A program made the position numbers and the translations under genes. From positions 1,612,001 through 1,676,000 of the forward strand of contig NZ_CP036278.1 in assembly GCF_007748035.1 (NCBI RefSeq): a stretch of 64,000 nt of DNA, in the 5' to 3' direction. This DNA comes from Aeoliella mucimassa. GTDB lineage: Bacteria > Planctomycetota > Planctomycetia > Pirellulales > Lacipirellulaceae. The notes under the pieces were generated by a model, which saw nothing but the letters and a program-made list of their open reading frames with translations, was not told where the DNA came from and did not search any database. Positions 52,212 through 62,059 of the stretch are shown here, in pieces (position 1 is the first letter of the stretch; each line of letters opens with the position of its first letter).

Positions 52212-54200
52212 TTAGCGTTTGGCTGGTAGGCCGACGATCGACAGCTGTTTGTCGTACTCGATTTGCATCGTGTACTTCATCACGTAGCGATCCACACCGG
52301 TGGCGTTGGCCGGCACTTCGACGTCCCAGCGAAGCATGCCATTTTCCATGTCGTTTTCGCGGAAGTCACGGTCTTCGCTCATCGACTGATCGCTGCTCAC
52401 CAGCGTGATCTTAATGTCGGCTTCGCCAGCGGTTGGCATGCGATCCATCAAACGCACCTGGGCGGGCTCGGAGCCGAAGTTCTCGATCGATAGCTCGTAG
52501 GTGAAGTCGACCACGCGGTTACCACCCTGGATACGTTCGACCTTGTCGACCAACTCGCGTGACGTGCGAAGCGACGAGTCGATGCCGAGGCCGATGCTGA
52601 ACGATTCGCCGATGCTCACGGTCGGTACTTCGCCGCGGCCGACAAACTCGTCGCCGAGGAACGTGGAAGCTGGGCCGGCGAGCAGCACCTGGTTGCTATC
52701 GTTCGTCGCACGGGCTTCTTCGTAGATGCTCGAGGTGAGCACAGGGATCGCCAGGCGGTAGAACTTGGCCGCCAGCGGGTGCGACGAGATCTGGATGAGC
52801 TGGCGATCGCTCCGGCTGGGAAGTGTCATCTTACTCGCCAGGCGGTAGCTGACGCTCACGCCTTCGCCTTCGATCTGCTTCAGGTCGTCGGACTTCTTCA
52901 GCTCGATGCGGGCGGTGTTGTAGTCGAGGATCTGCATCTTCTGGGCGACATCGTTGAGGAACCGGTCGGCCATCTCGCGATCGCGAATGTCCCAACGATT
53001 TGAGACTTGGCCGCTAGCGGGGCCACTGAATTCGCCATTCGCGGGAGCCTCGAACAAATCGCCGGCGGCTGCTTGCTGGTTGGCTTCCTCTTGGGATGGC
53101 ATAAACGCAGGGGCACGATTCACCCCCTGCGCGGCACCGCCGCCCCCCATGCCCCCCATCGACGAACTGCTACCGAAAGCGAATCCACCGAAGCTATTGC
53201 CACGGTTGTCGGCGACGACTTTCCGTTGATTCTCGAGCTCTTCGCGGGCCGCCTTGTAGTCTTTGCCGCTGGCGGCCATCTGGGCAACCAGCTCGGGCTG
53301 GGTGCGGCCGAGTTTCACGACAAGCGGATCGAGCGACGGGGCCTGGGCGACCAGCGACGGGGTCGCTGTCGACAGGGTCATCTCGACGTCGGTCCAGTCT
53401 TCGCCGCTCATTTGTTGGATCGAAGCGTTGTATTCCAGCAACACGCGATCTTGTTCGCCGGTCGCGCGCAGATTGTACGACGGCGACCACGTGGCGTTCG
53501 ATACCAGATAGCTGAGCTTGATGCCAGCCGCGTTGGCTTCGGTGACGTTCACGAACACGACCGCTTCGCGAAGCGTTTTGGCCGAGCCAGCCGCGACCAT
53601 GCCGCGCTTGCGCTGCAGGGTGTTGAGTTGTTGTTCGAGTTCGCGCATCTCGCGGGCGACTTGCAGTTCGCCTTCGGCGATTTCTTCGCGCTGGGTGAAG
53701 TTAAAGTCGGTCAGCTCCACCAGCGTTTCGGCGTTGAGCACTCCGTTCTTCAGCTCACGATCAGCAGTGACCGTGGTGAACTGCTCCATCTTGTCGAGGT
53801 ACTGCTTCCGCTCGTTGAGCAACTGTTGCTTGCGGCGGGCAGTGGCAAGCTCGTCGGTTTGTTCCTGGATCTGGGCGTCGAGGTCGCGAACTTCCTGACG
53901 AACGTCGAGTTCCATCGGGCGGACGCGATAGCGGACCGAGCGGATTTCGACCCCCTTCAACGGTTCGGCATACAAACTGGCCGGCAGCACGTTCTCGGGC
54001 AAGTTGGTGACCACCACCTCGGCCAGCCCGGAGATTTCGTTCAAACCAACCTGACGGGTGACCAACGCCTGGCCTTGGTAGACCGTGACCGCGGCCACTT
54101 CTCCTTCGATGATCATGGGTTCGGAACCAACAGGTTCCATGGCAACGGCCGAATGGGCCAGCATTAGCACAAGACTGGCAGCAAGCAGATGGTGCTTCAT
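52212..54200 (-). CDS. DUF4139/MuiA-like exported protein
   Basis: 662 residues from ATG 54200, which starts a signal peptide (HHLLAASLVLMLAHSAVA). Order: N-terminal DUF4140-like beta-domain (VAAVTVYQGQALVTRQVGL), a coiled-coil (about 95-195, repeated Glu/Gln/Arg heptads), then the DUF4139 beta-rich domain (LSYLVSNATWSPSYNLRATGEQDRVLLEYNASIQQMSGEDWTDVEMTLSTA) to the C-terminus. A low-complexity Gly/Ser insert (FGGFAFGSSSSMGGMGGGGA) interrupts the DUF4139 region. The family includes MuiA, named as a mucoidy inhibitor. Biochemical function is unknown. Predicted periplasmic or outer-surface. Single gene with its own terminator. Confidence 0.88.
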   Translation of the reverse strand: MKHHLLAASLVLMLAHSAVAMEPVGSEPMIIEGEVAAVTVYQGQALVTRQVGLNEISGLAEVVVTNLPENVLPASLYAEPLKGVEIRSVRYRVRPMELDVRQEVRDLDAQIQEQTDELATARRKQQLLNERKQYLDKMEQFTTVTADRELKNGVLNAETLVELTDFNFTQREEIAEGELQVAREMRELEQQLNTLQRKRGMVAAGSAKTLREAVVFVNVTEANAAGIKLSYLVSNATWSPSYNLRATGEQDRVLLEYNASIQQMSGEDWTDVEMTLSTATPSLVAQAPSLDPLVVKLGRTQPELVAQMAASGKDYKAAREELENQRKVVADNRGNSFGGFAFGSSSSMGGMGGGGAAQGVNRAPAFMPSQEEANQQAAAGDLFEAPANGEFSGPASGQVSNRWDIRDREMADRFLNDVAQKMQILDYNTARIELKKSDDLKQIEGEGVSVSYRLASKMTLPSRSDRQLIQISSHPLAAKFYRLAIPVLTSSIYEEARATNDSNQVLLAGPASTFLGDEFVGRGEVPTVSIGESFSIGLGIDSSLRTSRELVDKVERIQGGNRVVDFTYELSIENFGSEPAQVRLMDRMPTAGEADIKITLVSSDQSMSEDRDFRENDMENGMLRWDVEVPANATGVDRYVMKYTMQIEYDKQLSIVGLPAKR

Positions 54201-54339
54201 GGGAGACTCCAGAGAAAGAGAGAGGGAAGGGCGCAGCGCGTCTACTGGTATTAGACGAACCGTCACTGCATAGAGTTCCCGCGAAGCAGAAAGTTTATTC
54301 CTGCTTTTCCTCTTTAGAATCATGAAGCAGCGCGAAACG

Positions 54340-55287
54340 CTACTTTTTTGGAGGTCGCACGGTGAACAGCGAGCACTCGAGCATGGCCAGCATTTTGTGA
54401 GCGGTCGAGCCCACGATCATGCCAGGTACGCCTTCCCAGGCGACAGTGCCCATCAGCAGCAGGTCGATATTGAGCACCCGCGTTTGATCGGCCACCACGT
54501 TGCTCGGCACTCCATCAGCTAGGTGCACCACAAGCGGCTTGCTGAGCTGGGCCGCTTCGGCCCGCGCCGAAAGCGCGTTGAGCTTTGTGCGGGCATCGGT
54601 CATCGCATGCTCGTGGGCTTGCTGGATGCTGTCCTCGGCAATCTGACTGAATTGCAGGAACGGACGCGATGCTTCTTCCACCACGTGGGTAACGTGCAGC
54701 TCGGCGTCGAACAGCTTGGCCAAGCTCAATCCGTAGTCGAACAACTCGTTACAGACCGGGGAGAAGTCGGTGCTGACGAGAATCTTCTTGGGAGTGGTCG
54801 TGCTCGATGGCTTCACCACCCATACAGGCACTGTGCAGTGCGACAGCAGGGCGATCGACGTGCTGCCGAGCAGCATGCCGGACAGCAGGCCATGGCCGCG
54901 CGAGCCGATGAGCACCAGATCGTGCCCAGCCGAGGCCGCGCGGTCGACCAGCACGGTTCGCGGGCTGCCGAGTTCCACGGAGCTTTCCGCGGTCACGCCC
55001 TGCCTGGAGGCGTCTTGCGCTTGGAGCTTCAGGGCTTCCTCGGCCCGACTGAGCACCGTTTTTTCGTCGTCGGAGGCTTCGGAGAGCAGCCGCTTGGTGC
55101 GCTCATCAAGGTCGAGCGCCGCCAGGAAGTGGACTTTGGTGTCGGTGTCGCTGTGGGCCTTAGCCGCGGTGGCCAGGGCAATGGCCTCGTCGCACGCGTG
55201 ATGCGAGGGAGTATCGCCATCGGCCGATGCAAGCCAGTCGCCGCGCGAGAGATCCACCCCTACGAGTATATTTTTGAAGTCCGCCAC
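54340..55287 (-). CDS. Tandem-domain universal stress protein
   Basis: 315 residues made of two UspA domains. The first (about 1-160) begins KNILVGVDLSRGDW and has the nucleotide-binding motif GSRGHGLLSGMLLGSTS. The second (about 166-315) begins KKILVSTDFSPVCNELFDYGLSLA and has a degenerate GTVAWEGVPGMIVGSTAHKML. Such UspE-like proteins act in stress or starvation survival. The gene lies divergent from guaB with a 274-base shared upstream region. Confidence 0.93.
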   Translation of the reverse strand: MADFKNILVGVDLSRGDWLASADGDTPSHHACDEAIALATAAKAHSDTDTKVHFLAALDLDERTKRLLSEASDDEKTVLSRAEEALKLQAQDASRQGVTAESSVELGSPRTVLVDRAASAGHDLVLIGSRGHGLLSGMLLGSTSIALLSHCTVPVWVVKPSSTTTPKKILVSTDFSPVCNELFDYGLSLAKLFDAELHVTHVVEEASRPFLQFSQIAEDSIQQAHEHAMTDARTKLNALSARAEAAQLSKPLVVHLADGVPSNVVADQTRVLNIDLLLMGTVAWEGVPGMIVGSTAHKMLAMLECSLFTVRPPKK

Positions 55288-55561
55288 GACAGCCTCCTAC
55301 GTGCGAAATGCCGAACTCTGCAGGGCAGAGCGAAACAGATGAGTCTTACTGCATTATTCCGCACAGTAAGGCGGAAAAACAATAGGGTCGCCCGCTTTCT
55401 GGCCGGGAGTCCGAAGCTTTCCTCGAGGGAAATGTGCAGTGTGCGGGTGCAACATTTCTCGTCGCTTGCTGCTACAACCCCCAGAGCCTACTTGCCACCT
55501 GGGGGGCGAGAGTGCGAAAATACGGGATTCCTAAACACCGCTAGCAGGAGAACATCGCACG

Positions 55562-57070
55562 ATGCCCGAAGACACCAACGCCTTTGCCGACAAGTTTGCC
55601 AAAGTTGGTTTGACGTTTGACGACGTGTTGATCCAACCCCGTTTTAGCGAAGTGGTGCCCAGCCAGGTGGATGTGAGCACCAATCTCACGAAGCGCATCA
55701 AGCTGAATCTGCCGCTGCTCTCGTCGCCAATGGATACGGTGACCGAGGCCCAGATGGCCATCGGACTGGCCCAAGAGGGGGGCCTGGGGGTGATTCACAA
55801 GAATCTGTCGATCGATCTACAGACCAAAGAGGTCGACAAGGTGAAGCGCTCAGCCAACGGCATCATCATCGATCCGGTCACGTTGCCGCCGACTGCTAGC
55901 GTTGCTGCCGCACGGGCGACGATGAGCCAATCGAACGTCTCCGGCGTGCCGATCGTCGACGCCCGCGGCAAGCTCGTAGGCATTTTAACTCGGCGAGACA
56001 TGCGTTTTCTCGAAGGGGACGACTTGCCGATCGCCGACGTGATGACCAAGGAAGCGCTCGTTACGGCCACGGGGACTGTAACGCTTGAGGAAGCTGAAAA
56101 GATTTTGATGGCAAAAAAGGTCGAGAAACTTCTGCTGGTTGACGAAGATTACAGACTGACAGGCCTGATTACCATCAAAGACATCGACATGATGCGGCGC
56201 TTCCCCAATGCGGTGAAGGATCCGCAGGGGCGATTGCGGGTGGGTGCAGCCGTCGGCGTGTTCGATTTCGATCGGGTGGAGAGCCTCATTGCCAAGGAGG
56301 TCGACTTCCTGGTGGTCGACAGCGCTCACGGCCACTCGGGCAATGTGATTGAAACCGTAAAACAAATTAAGAGCCGATTTGACATCGACGTCGTCGCTGG
56401 CAACATCGCTACGTACGAGGGATGCCGCGACCTGATTGATGCGGGAGCCGATGCCGTGAAGGTGGGCATTGGACCTGGATCGATCTGCACCACGCGAATC
56501 ATCTCGGGCATTGGAGTACCTCAGATCACCGCGGTCAGCGAAGCAGCCAGGGCTGCCGAAGGGACCGACGTTACCATCATTGCCGATGGCGGGATTCGAT
56601 ACTCAGGAGACATTACAAAAGCCATTGCTGCAGGTGCCGACGTCGTGATGATCGGCGGCCTTTTGGCCGGACTCGACGAAAGCCCAGGGCAACGGGTGTT
56701 GTACCAAGGACGCACCTACAAAGCGTATCGCGGCATGGGGTCGCTCGGCGCTATGGTGCACGGATCAAAGGAACGGTATCGCCAGGCCGACATCGACGAC
56801 GATGGAGGCAACGGCAAGCTGGTTCCTGAGGGAGTAGAGGGACGCGTACCCTACAAGGGGCCGCTGGGAGCATTCATCTACCAACTGGTAGGCGGCTTGC
56901 GAGCGGGCATGGGGTACTGCGGCACCAGGACTATCGCCGAACTGCGTAAGGAAACGCATTTCGTCCGGGTCACGCCGGCAAGTGTTAGGGAGAGCCATCC
57001 GCATGACATCGCCATCACGCAAGAAGCGCCAAACTACACCACCGAATATGCCGGTGGTGAGCAAAGCTGA
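55562..57070 (+). CDS. guaB: Inosine-5'-monophosphate dehydrogenase
   Basis: 502 residues. TIM-barrel interrupted by two CBS domains (about 100-220). The catalytic Cys is in [11 protein letters not shown] (near 308). Motifs [16 protein letters not shown] at the N-terminus and [14 protein letters not shown] near 345 are clear, as is the flap region [16 protein letters not shown]. It oxidises IMP to XMP with NAD+, the committed step of guanine nucleotide synthesis. An AGGAGA site precedes the ATG. The 3' end overlaps the next ORF in another frame by 68 bases. Confidence 0.97.
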   Translation: MPEDTNAFADKFAKVGLTFDDVLIQPRFSEVVPSQVDVSTNLTKRIKLNLPLLSSPMDTVTEAQMAIGLAQEGGLGVIHKNLSIDLQTKEVDKVKRSANGIIIDPVTLPPTASVAAARATMSQSNVSGVPIVDARGKLVGILTRRDMRFLEGDDLPIADVMTKEALVTATGTVTLEEAEKILMAKKVEKLLLVDEDYRLTGLITIKDIDMMRRFPNAVKDPQGRLRVGAAVGVFDFDRVESLIAKEVDFLVVDSAHGHSGNVIETVKQIKSRFDIDVVAGNIATYEGCRDLIDAGADAVKVGIGPGSICTTRIISGIGVPQITAVSEAARAAEGTDVTIIADGGIRYSGDITKAIAAGADVVMIGGLLAGLDESPGQRVLYQGRTYKAYRGMGSLGAMVHGSKERYRQADIDDDGGNGKLVPEGVEGRVPYKGPLGAFIYQLVGGLRAGMGYCGTRTIAELRKETHFVRVTPASVRESHPHDIAITQEAPNYTTEYAGGEQS

Positions 57071-58352
57071 CGAGTCGCCAGTGCGGCGTTCGGAGTGCGG
57101 AACGCACCTCGATTGCACCGTGCCGGAAGATTCGCTCCGCCTTCCGAACGCCGCATTGCGAGATTCCACCTGGCTGCCAGCCGCGTTGCTGGCCACCCTG
57201 GTGTTGTTAGCCAGCGCCTTGCAAGCCTTCGGCGAAGAGCCCGCACCGCTCCAATGGCGGCCTGCACGGGCGATCAAGCCAAACCAATCGACCGAGGTGC
57301 AGAAACCCCGCGGCGAATCGGGCTGGGCCACGACTGCCGACGTGCAACCTGCGACCGGCGCAAAACAAACGCAATCAAACGAATCGGGCCGCGTGATTCA
57401 GGTCACTTACCGCGAGTCGAGTGGACCGCAGCTCATCACCCAAGGCGAAGCCCGGGTGTCGGGCGTCGTGGTGCACCCTCGCGATCCTCGCTTCAGGGGT
57501 ACCGGTCCTGCGTATCGTCTTTCGCAAGATCCTTTTGCCGACGATACCGATCTCGACGCAGAGCTGAATCGCCAGATCGCCGAGCCGTTTGGCGATCCCG
57601 ATCAACAGGCTCCCACCCTCGATGGTCCTGCTCCCGGTTTAGAACCTGGCGAGTTGCCCGAACCGCTGCAGCCAGGTGGTCTCAACGAAGGTGGTCTCGA
57701 GATGACTCCACCCGATGGTTTTGATATGCCAGAGGACGACTTCGACGCCCTCGATAACGGCGTTGCCCAGCCAGGCGTCGACCCCACCTTCCAGGATCCT
57801 ACGCAACAACCGAATCTCGACTCCGAAGCGGCCATCAGCAGCCCGCGGGCTCGCGAGAAGTTCGACGAAGAACGTCGCAAGGCTACCGAAGCGTACGACG
57901 AAGCCTTAACGGACCTGCGTTCCGATCGCATTGGGCGCATTCAGCTGGGCATTAGCCTGACTGGGCGAGAAGGACTCGATTACCCCTTCGAGGGGACCAT
58001 CGACGATGGCACGCTGTACGAGGGTCGTGAATGGCCGGAAGTCACCTACATGTGGAAGGCGGCCGCCAACTGCCACAAGCCGCTGTATTTCGAGCAGCCT
58101 CAGCTCGAACGTTACGGCCACTCGTGGGGACCTTATACTCAGCCTTTGATTTCGGGTGCTCACTTCTTTACCCGCATCCCGGTGCTGCCTTACTGCATGG
58201 GCATCGAGTCGCCGACCGAGTGCATCTATCCGTTGGGTCACTACCGTCCCGGCAACTGTGCTCCGTATATGATCCCCGCGGTACCGTTCACCTGGCGAGC
58301 TGCTTTGTTCGAAGCAGGGGCTGTGACTGGAGCCGCGGCTGCGATTCCTTAA
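57003..58352 (+). CDS. Exported planctomycete protein of unknown function
   Basis: 449 residues from ATG 57003; a further ATG at 57048 also lies inside guaB. An N-terminal basic/polar ~50 residues precede one hydrophobic segment ([21 protein letters not shown], about 60-80). Next is a Pro/Glu-rich linker with [17 protein letters not shown], then a C-terminal domain with conserved-looking [42 protein letters not shown] and several Cys/Trp residues. The C-terminal block is the type seen only in planctomycetes, to my knowledge. The overlap with guaB suggests co-transcription. A terminator follows. Confidence 0.8.
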   Translation: MTSPSRKKRQTTPPNMPVVSKADESPVRRSECGTHLDCTVPEDSLRLPNAALRDSTWLPAALLATLVLLASALQAFGEEPAPLQWRPARAIKPNQSTEVQKPRGESGWATTADVQPATGAKQTQSNESGRVIQVTYRESSGPQLITQGEARVSGVVVHPRDPRFRGTGPAYRLSQDPFADDTDLDAELNRQIAEPFGDPDQQAPTLDGPAPGLEPGELPEPLQPGGLNEGGLEMTPPDGFDMPEDDFDALDNGVAQPGVDPTFQDPTQQPNLDSEAAISSPRAREKFDEERRKATEAYDEALTDLRSDRIGRIQLGISLTGREGLDYPFEGTIDDGTLYEGREWPEVTYMWKAAANCHKPLYFEQPQLERYGHSWGPYTQPLISGAHFFTRIPVLPYCMGIESPTECIYPLGHYRPGNCAPYMIPAVPFTWRAALFEAGAVTGAAAAIP

Positions 58353-58383
58353 TCGCCGCGTGGGCCTAGATTGATTTCAGGAG

Positions 58384-58422
58384 AGCCAGTGGGAACAATA
58401 GTAGTTCCCACTGGCTTTTTTT
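58384..58422 (+). terminator. Intrinsic terminator after the guaB-57003 pair
   Basis: Perfect 13-bp stem AGCCAGTGGGAAC/GTTCCCACTGGCT (58384-58396 with 58404-58416), a 7-base loop and a T-tract to 58422, 31 bases after the stop codon. Confidence 0.92.
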
Positions 58423-58452
58423 GTTTCGATCCACTTGGCCACGAGTCGTGCC

Positions 58453-59013
58453 ATGTTGTACGCTATTGTCATACTCGCGATGCTTGCCTTGTGGTTCGTC
58501 GCCGCGTACATGGCCTGGTGGGCTTTGATCTGCATTCAGATCAATCGTTACTTCCAATGCGTGAATCTGATCAAGCCTAGGTTTCAGCTGGTCGACCTGC
58601 TGGCGGTTTGTCTTACGCTGCAGGTCCCTTTGGTGCTCATCTCGCTGAACGTCCGCTACGGAAGCTTGCCGACCGAGGTCGTGTTGTTCTTCGGCGGAAT
58701 CTACTCGCTGGTCTATCTTGGCATTGCCTGGTGGGGAGCCGCCGCGCTGTCGGTCATCCAGGTGCGAGGTTCGCTTCGCAGAGGGCTCTTTATCGGTGTG
58801 CTGCAACCGTTGGGGCTCGGTTTGATTCTGGCCAGTATTCATGTGCTGCTGTTTGTCCCCTTCATCGTTTACGAAGGCGAGCCAAGCGACACGTACGTCG
58901 AACTGCTGATGCTGATTGGCTACATTTTTGGAACTTACCTCTTCTGCCAGGCTTGCAATTGGGTGCGGGCGGGGAGTGAACTGGCACACCATCCATCGAG
59001 AACCACTTTGTGA
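58453..59013 (+). CDS. Membrane protein, first of a paralogous trio
   Basis: 186 residues from ATG 58453; a TTG at 58435 would add six. Five hydrophobic helices. The pattern FQLVDLLAVCLTLQVPLVLIS, then FFGGIYSLVYLGIAWWGAAAL, then a short basic turn and another helix, recurs in the next two genes. No function known. The stop overlaps the next start as TGATG (59011-59015), indicating coupling. Confidence 0.8.
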   Translation: MLYAIVILAMLALWFVAAYMAWWALICIQINRYFQCVNLIKPRFQLVDLLAVCLTLQVPLVLISLNVRYGSLPTEVVLFFGGIYSLVYLGIAWWGAAALSVIQVRGSLRRGLFIGVLQPLGLGLILASIHVLLFVPFIVYEGEPSDTYVELLMLIGYIFGTYLFCQACNWVRAGSELAHHPSRTTL

Positions 59014-59558
59014 TGCAATTTGTTAGTTGTAGTGTAGGCTCCCTCTCCATCCTACTTGGTTGGGGGTACGCTCTGTTTAATCTGGCCAAGGTACAGAATC
59101 TGGAACCGGAACCCTCGGCTGATGCGACCGTTCGGTTGCAGCTTGGCGATCTCTTCTCGCTGTTCGTGTTCGTCATCCCTCCGCTACTGGTGATCTCGTT
59201 TTTTCGTGAGTCGACCAAGGATCTGTTGTCCGAGTTGTGCATCGGTGGAGGTATGTTGCTGCTGTTCTTTATTGTGCTCTGGTGGTTGTGCGTCGAAGCT
59301 TTGTCGCTGCAAGGCATCAGTAGTAACGCACGTCGATTCGCCTGCCTGGCCTTTTTGGTTCCAGCCTCGCTTATCGGAGGTTTGCTGGCGGTGCAACTCC
59401 TGGTCTCGGCGCCGTTCGTCATGTTTGATGCCAACCAGCCTTGGCACTGGTGGGCCATCATCTCGGTAGCGACGGGACTGCTCGGTGCGGCCATTGGTTG
59501 GGGGCAGCGACGCGTGTTTCGCTTGGGTAAGCCGCAGGTGTCGAGCGACGATCCCTAG
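59013..59558 (+). CDS. Membrane protein, second of a paralogous trio
   Basis: 181 residues from ATG 59013, overlapping the upstream TGA. Five hydrophobic helices. Shared features with its neighbours: LQLGDLFSLFVFVIPPLLVIS, GGGMLLLFFIVLWWLCVEAL, and SNARRFACLAFLVPASLIGG. The middle WW pair and the basic RRFA turn are the most conserved points. Function unknown. Confidence 0.82.
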   Translation: MQFVSCSVGSLSILLGWGYALFNLAKVQNLEPEPSADATVRLQLGDLFSLFVFVIPPLLVISFFRESTKDLLSELCIGGGMLLLFFIVLWWLCVEALSLQGISSNARRFACLAFLVPASLIGGLLAVQLLVSAPFVMFDANQPWHWWAIISVATGLLGAAIGWGQRRVFRLGKPQVSSDDP

Positions 59559-59642
59559 CGCTGCGGGTTGTGCGGAACATTCCGCAGCGACTCCGCCGAA
59601 CCCCCCCCTCGGTGGTTCTCGATCGCAAGGTAGACTTGCGCG

Positions 59643-60251
59643 ATGATCCAATTCTTCTCAGTGATGGTGGTTCTAATCTTCATGCTCGTCGGCTGGGCCT
59701 GCGCGCTCATTGCCTTGCGGGCGATGTTCGCAGCGACCAGTGATCAAACGGTCAAACCATCACGGGAGTTCAGCCTGGTCGACCTCATGGCATTGTTCGT
59801 TGCGGTGTTGCCCCCGCTGTTGCTGTTTTCGTCCACCGCATCGTTTCCGCATTTCGACTGGCAAACCAAGTTGATCTTCGGTGGACTGCTGATGCTCGTA
59901 TTCGCCCGCGCGTGGTGGCGAGCCGTGCTGTTGCTCACTCAGCTCAGGATCAACCAGAGTGTGCGTCGATTTGCCTTTCTGGCGATCATTCTGCCGGTGA
60001 TCCTCGTGGGAACCGTGGTGGTCGCTGGGGGAGTGCTGACTGTGTACCCAGCGCTTACGTACGCAAAGCTGGCCAACGATGGTTGGCTGCTGACGATGTC
60101 GCAAATCGGCGGATTGGGTTATGCGATGCAACTTGCCGTGCATTGGGTAAAGCTGGGCTCGCCAGAGTGGCAGCCAGCGAGTGAGCCGGAAGCTCGGCTT
60201 GACTCCGCCACGCCGAGCCGGGCACAATTCAACCAACGCCCTCTGCTTTAG
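59643..60251 (+). CDS. Membrane protein, third of a paralogous trio
   Basis: 202 residues, ATG 59643. It has the same helix order and signature as the previous gene: FSLVDLMALFVAVLPPLLLFS, GGLLMLVFARAWWRAVLLL, SVRRFAFLAIILPVILVG. A ~35-residue polar tail is added. Spacing to the previous gene is 84 bases. The trio looks like tandem duplication with divergence. Confidence 0.82.
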   Translation: MIQFFSVMVVLIFMLVGWACALIALRAMFAATSDQTVKPSREFSLVDLMALFVAVLPPLLLFSSTASFPHFDWQTKLIFGGLLMLVFARAWWRAVLLLTQLRINQSVRRFAFLAIILPVILVGTVVVAGGVLTVYPALTYAKLANDGWLLTMSQIGGLGYAMQLAVHWVKLGSPEWQPASEPEARLDSATPSRAQFNQRPLL

Positions 60252-60282
60252 CCGATGGACTCATGCGATAGGAGGGTACCGC

Positions 60283-60537
60283 ATGCCGCTTACCGACGAG
60301 ACACGCGACCAAATCACCGAATGTTTGTTCGCCGGTCGCAAGATTGAAGCGATCAAACTGTATCGCGATGCAACCGGTACAGGGCTGAAGGAAGCCAAGG
60401 ACTTTGTGGACACCCTGAGTGCTTCACTTCGCGAAGAGTATCCCGAGAAGATGCCTGCCGAGGGGAGCGGGTGTGGTGCCGCGGTGCTCGTATGTGCTGG
60501 CTTGGCCACCGCATCGCTCTATAGCTGGCTGGTGTAA
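60283..60537 (+). CDS. Small membrane protein with ribosomal L7/L12 C-terminal-like domain
   Basis: 84 residues from ATG 60283 with a good AGGAGG site 7 bases upstream. Residues ~8-45 (ITECLFAGRKIEAIKLYRDATGTGLKEAKDFVD) match the helical core of the L7/L12 C-terminal domain, including the KEAKDxV motif that contacts translation factors. A C-terminal transmembrane helix (about 64-84) follows. It is not ribosomal L7/L12, being too short and lacking the dimerisation domain. Membrane-tethered copies of this fold occur in many bacteria without known function. Confidence 0.82.
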   Translation: MPLTDETRDQITECLFAGRKIEAIKLYRDATGTGLKEAKDFVDTLSASLREEYPEKMPAEGSGCGAAVLVCAGLATASLYSWLV

Positions 60538-60613
60538 GGGCTGCTTGACTTCGAGCCGAGGGTCGGTCAATCTGCATGGTTTGACAACCCTTTCCCTACG
60601 ACAAGCTTGCAAC

Positions 60614-60934
60614 ATGCCCGCGACTCCTACGAAGCTCGAGAAACCATCGGACGATCGCCTGCGGATCACCTGGTCGGATGGTACGCTTCGCGAGTATACG
60701 GTTCGCGAACTGCGAGAAGCGTGCCCTTGTGCGAATTGCCGCGAGAAACATGGCGGCCCGCCGGCACCCTCGAACGAACTGCCGGTGCTGCAGCCAGGGC
60801 AGGGGGGGCCGATCACCTTGGCCGCGATGCGCCCAGCAGGAAACTACGCTTACAACATCGAGTTCAGCGACGGGCACGATAGCGGCATCTACATGTTCGA
60901 GTTGCTCTACCGCCTGGGAAAGCCAGCCGAGTAA
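60614..60934 (+). CDS. DUF971 protein (gamma-butyrobetaine hydroxylase N-terminal-like domain)
   Basis: 106 residues from ATG 60614. Pattern: LRITWSDGTLREYTVRELREACPCANC, then NYAYNIEFSDGHDSGIYMFELLYRL. This is the stand-alone form of the domain found at the N-terminus of gamma-butyrobetaine hydroxylases. The CPCANC cysteines probably bind a metal, and stand-alone members are often linked to Fe-S cluster biology. Cytoplasmic, and follows the L7/L12-like gene by 76 bases. Confidence 0.88.
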   Translation: MPATPTKLEKPSDDRLRITWSDGTLREYTVRELREACPCANCREKHGGPPAPSNELPVLQPGQGGPITLAAMRPAGNYAYNIEFSDGHDSGIYMFELLYRLGKPAE

Positions 60935-61030
60935 CGAGCGGGAGCTTTTTCAACGTTTCCACTCCGACGAATTGTTTGCGAACCCCGGGAAAAGCCGCCG
61001 TACCTGCCGAGTACGGATGTGCAACGTGCG

Positions 61031-61843
61031 CTAGCCGCTCATTTTTCGCAGCAGCCAGTCGCCGAGGTTCGGCGAAAGCTGGTTCAGCACAAACAGCAAC
61101 CGCGCCCGTCGCGGCATGATGAGCTCGGCCTTGCGTTTTTCGCAGGAGCGGAGGATCTTCTCGCACAGCTTGTGGGGATCGATCGAGCCTACCTTGGCCC
61201 CGCCGCCCGGTTTGGTCGCCGAGTCGGGCAGCCCTTGAACGGCGGCTCCGTAGCGATCGCCTGCGGTCGGTTCGATGCGTTTGATCGGTCCCGGGCAGAC
61301 TAGCAGCGTGTGCAGCCCAGCTGGCCCGCGTTCGAGTCGCAGTTGTTGCGCCATGGCGGCGAGCGGAAACTTGCTCTCGCTGTAAGCTCCCAAGAACCGC
61401 GGGGCCAGGCGACTGGCGAGCGAGCCAATCATCACGTAGTGGCCGTGACTGGTGGTCAGCGGATCGACCGCAGCCTTGGCCAGATCGAACGCCGCGCGTG
61501 TGTTAATTTTCCATAAAGCATCGAACTCCTCGCGACTGGTCGAGGTCAGCTCGCCGCGCATCGAGCGCCCTGCCGCATGGCACACGAAATCGAGCCCTCC
61601 CAAGGTCTCCACCACGGAAGCTACGAGTTCATGGGCGAAGCCTCGCTCGGTGATGTCGCCCGGAGCCCCAAGTACGTCGCTGCCATCGACTCGCAGCAAA
61701 CTGGTGGTTTCGGCCAACCGTTGTTCGTCGCGGCCGTTGATCACCACGCGTGCCCCGGCGGCGATCAAGGTTTCCGCCAAAATACGCCCCAAGCCGGCCG
61801 AACCTCCGGTAATGAGGCACGCTTTGTTCTGCCAGTAGTTCAT
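61031..61843 (-). CDS. Short-chain dehydrogenase/reductase
   Basis: 270 residues from ATG 61843. Rossmann NAD(P) motif TGGSAGLG at about 11-18, Ser in VMIGSLAS (near 141), catalytic YSESK (near 154). The C-terminal ~50 residues extend the usual SDR and end in a basic, partly hydrophobic segment (RARLLFVLNQLSPNLGDWLLRKM) that may touch a membrane, as in DHRS7-like or 3-ketosphinganine-reductase-like members. The substrate is unknown. Divergent from pyruvate kinase. Confidence 0.9.
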   Translation of the reverse strand: MNYWQNKACLITGGSAGLGRILAETLIAAGARVVINGRDEQRLAETTSLLRVDGSDVLGAPGDITERGFAHELVASVVETLGGLDFVCHAAGRSMRGELTSTSREEFDALWKINTRAAFDLAKAAVDPLTTSHGHYVMIGSLASRLAPRFLGAYSESKFPLAAMAQQLRLERGPAGLHTLLVCPGPIKRIEPTAGDRYGAAVQGLPDSATKPGGGAKVGSIDPHKLCEKILRSCEKRKAELIMPRRARLLFVLNQLSPNLGDWLLRKMSG

Positions 61844-62059
61844 AGAGAAGATGAAGATTCGATGAGCGAAACGCGGAGGCCGTAGCAAGGCTCCATAATA
61901 GTCCAGTTCGCAGTCGCTCGCCAATGCAGGCTGAGCGGGTTATAGCGGGCATGCGGTTTGTGGATCGCCAGCAGTGACCTATATTTGCGGAGCGAATATG
62001 CCCCGCGGTTACCCCCCACATTCCCAGTATGGCAGCGAGGAGTAAGAATAGTGCCTAGC

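Noticed and set aside
55288-55561. Riboswitch upstream of guaB
   Set aside because: The region has small inverted repeats such as TTACTGC..GCACAGTAA but no purine- or guanidine-riboswitch core that I could recognise.
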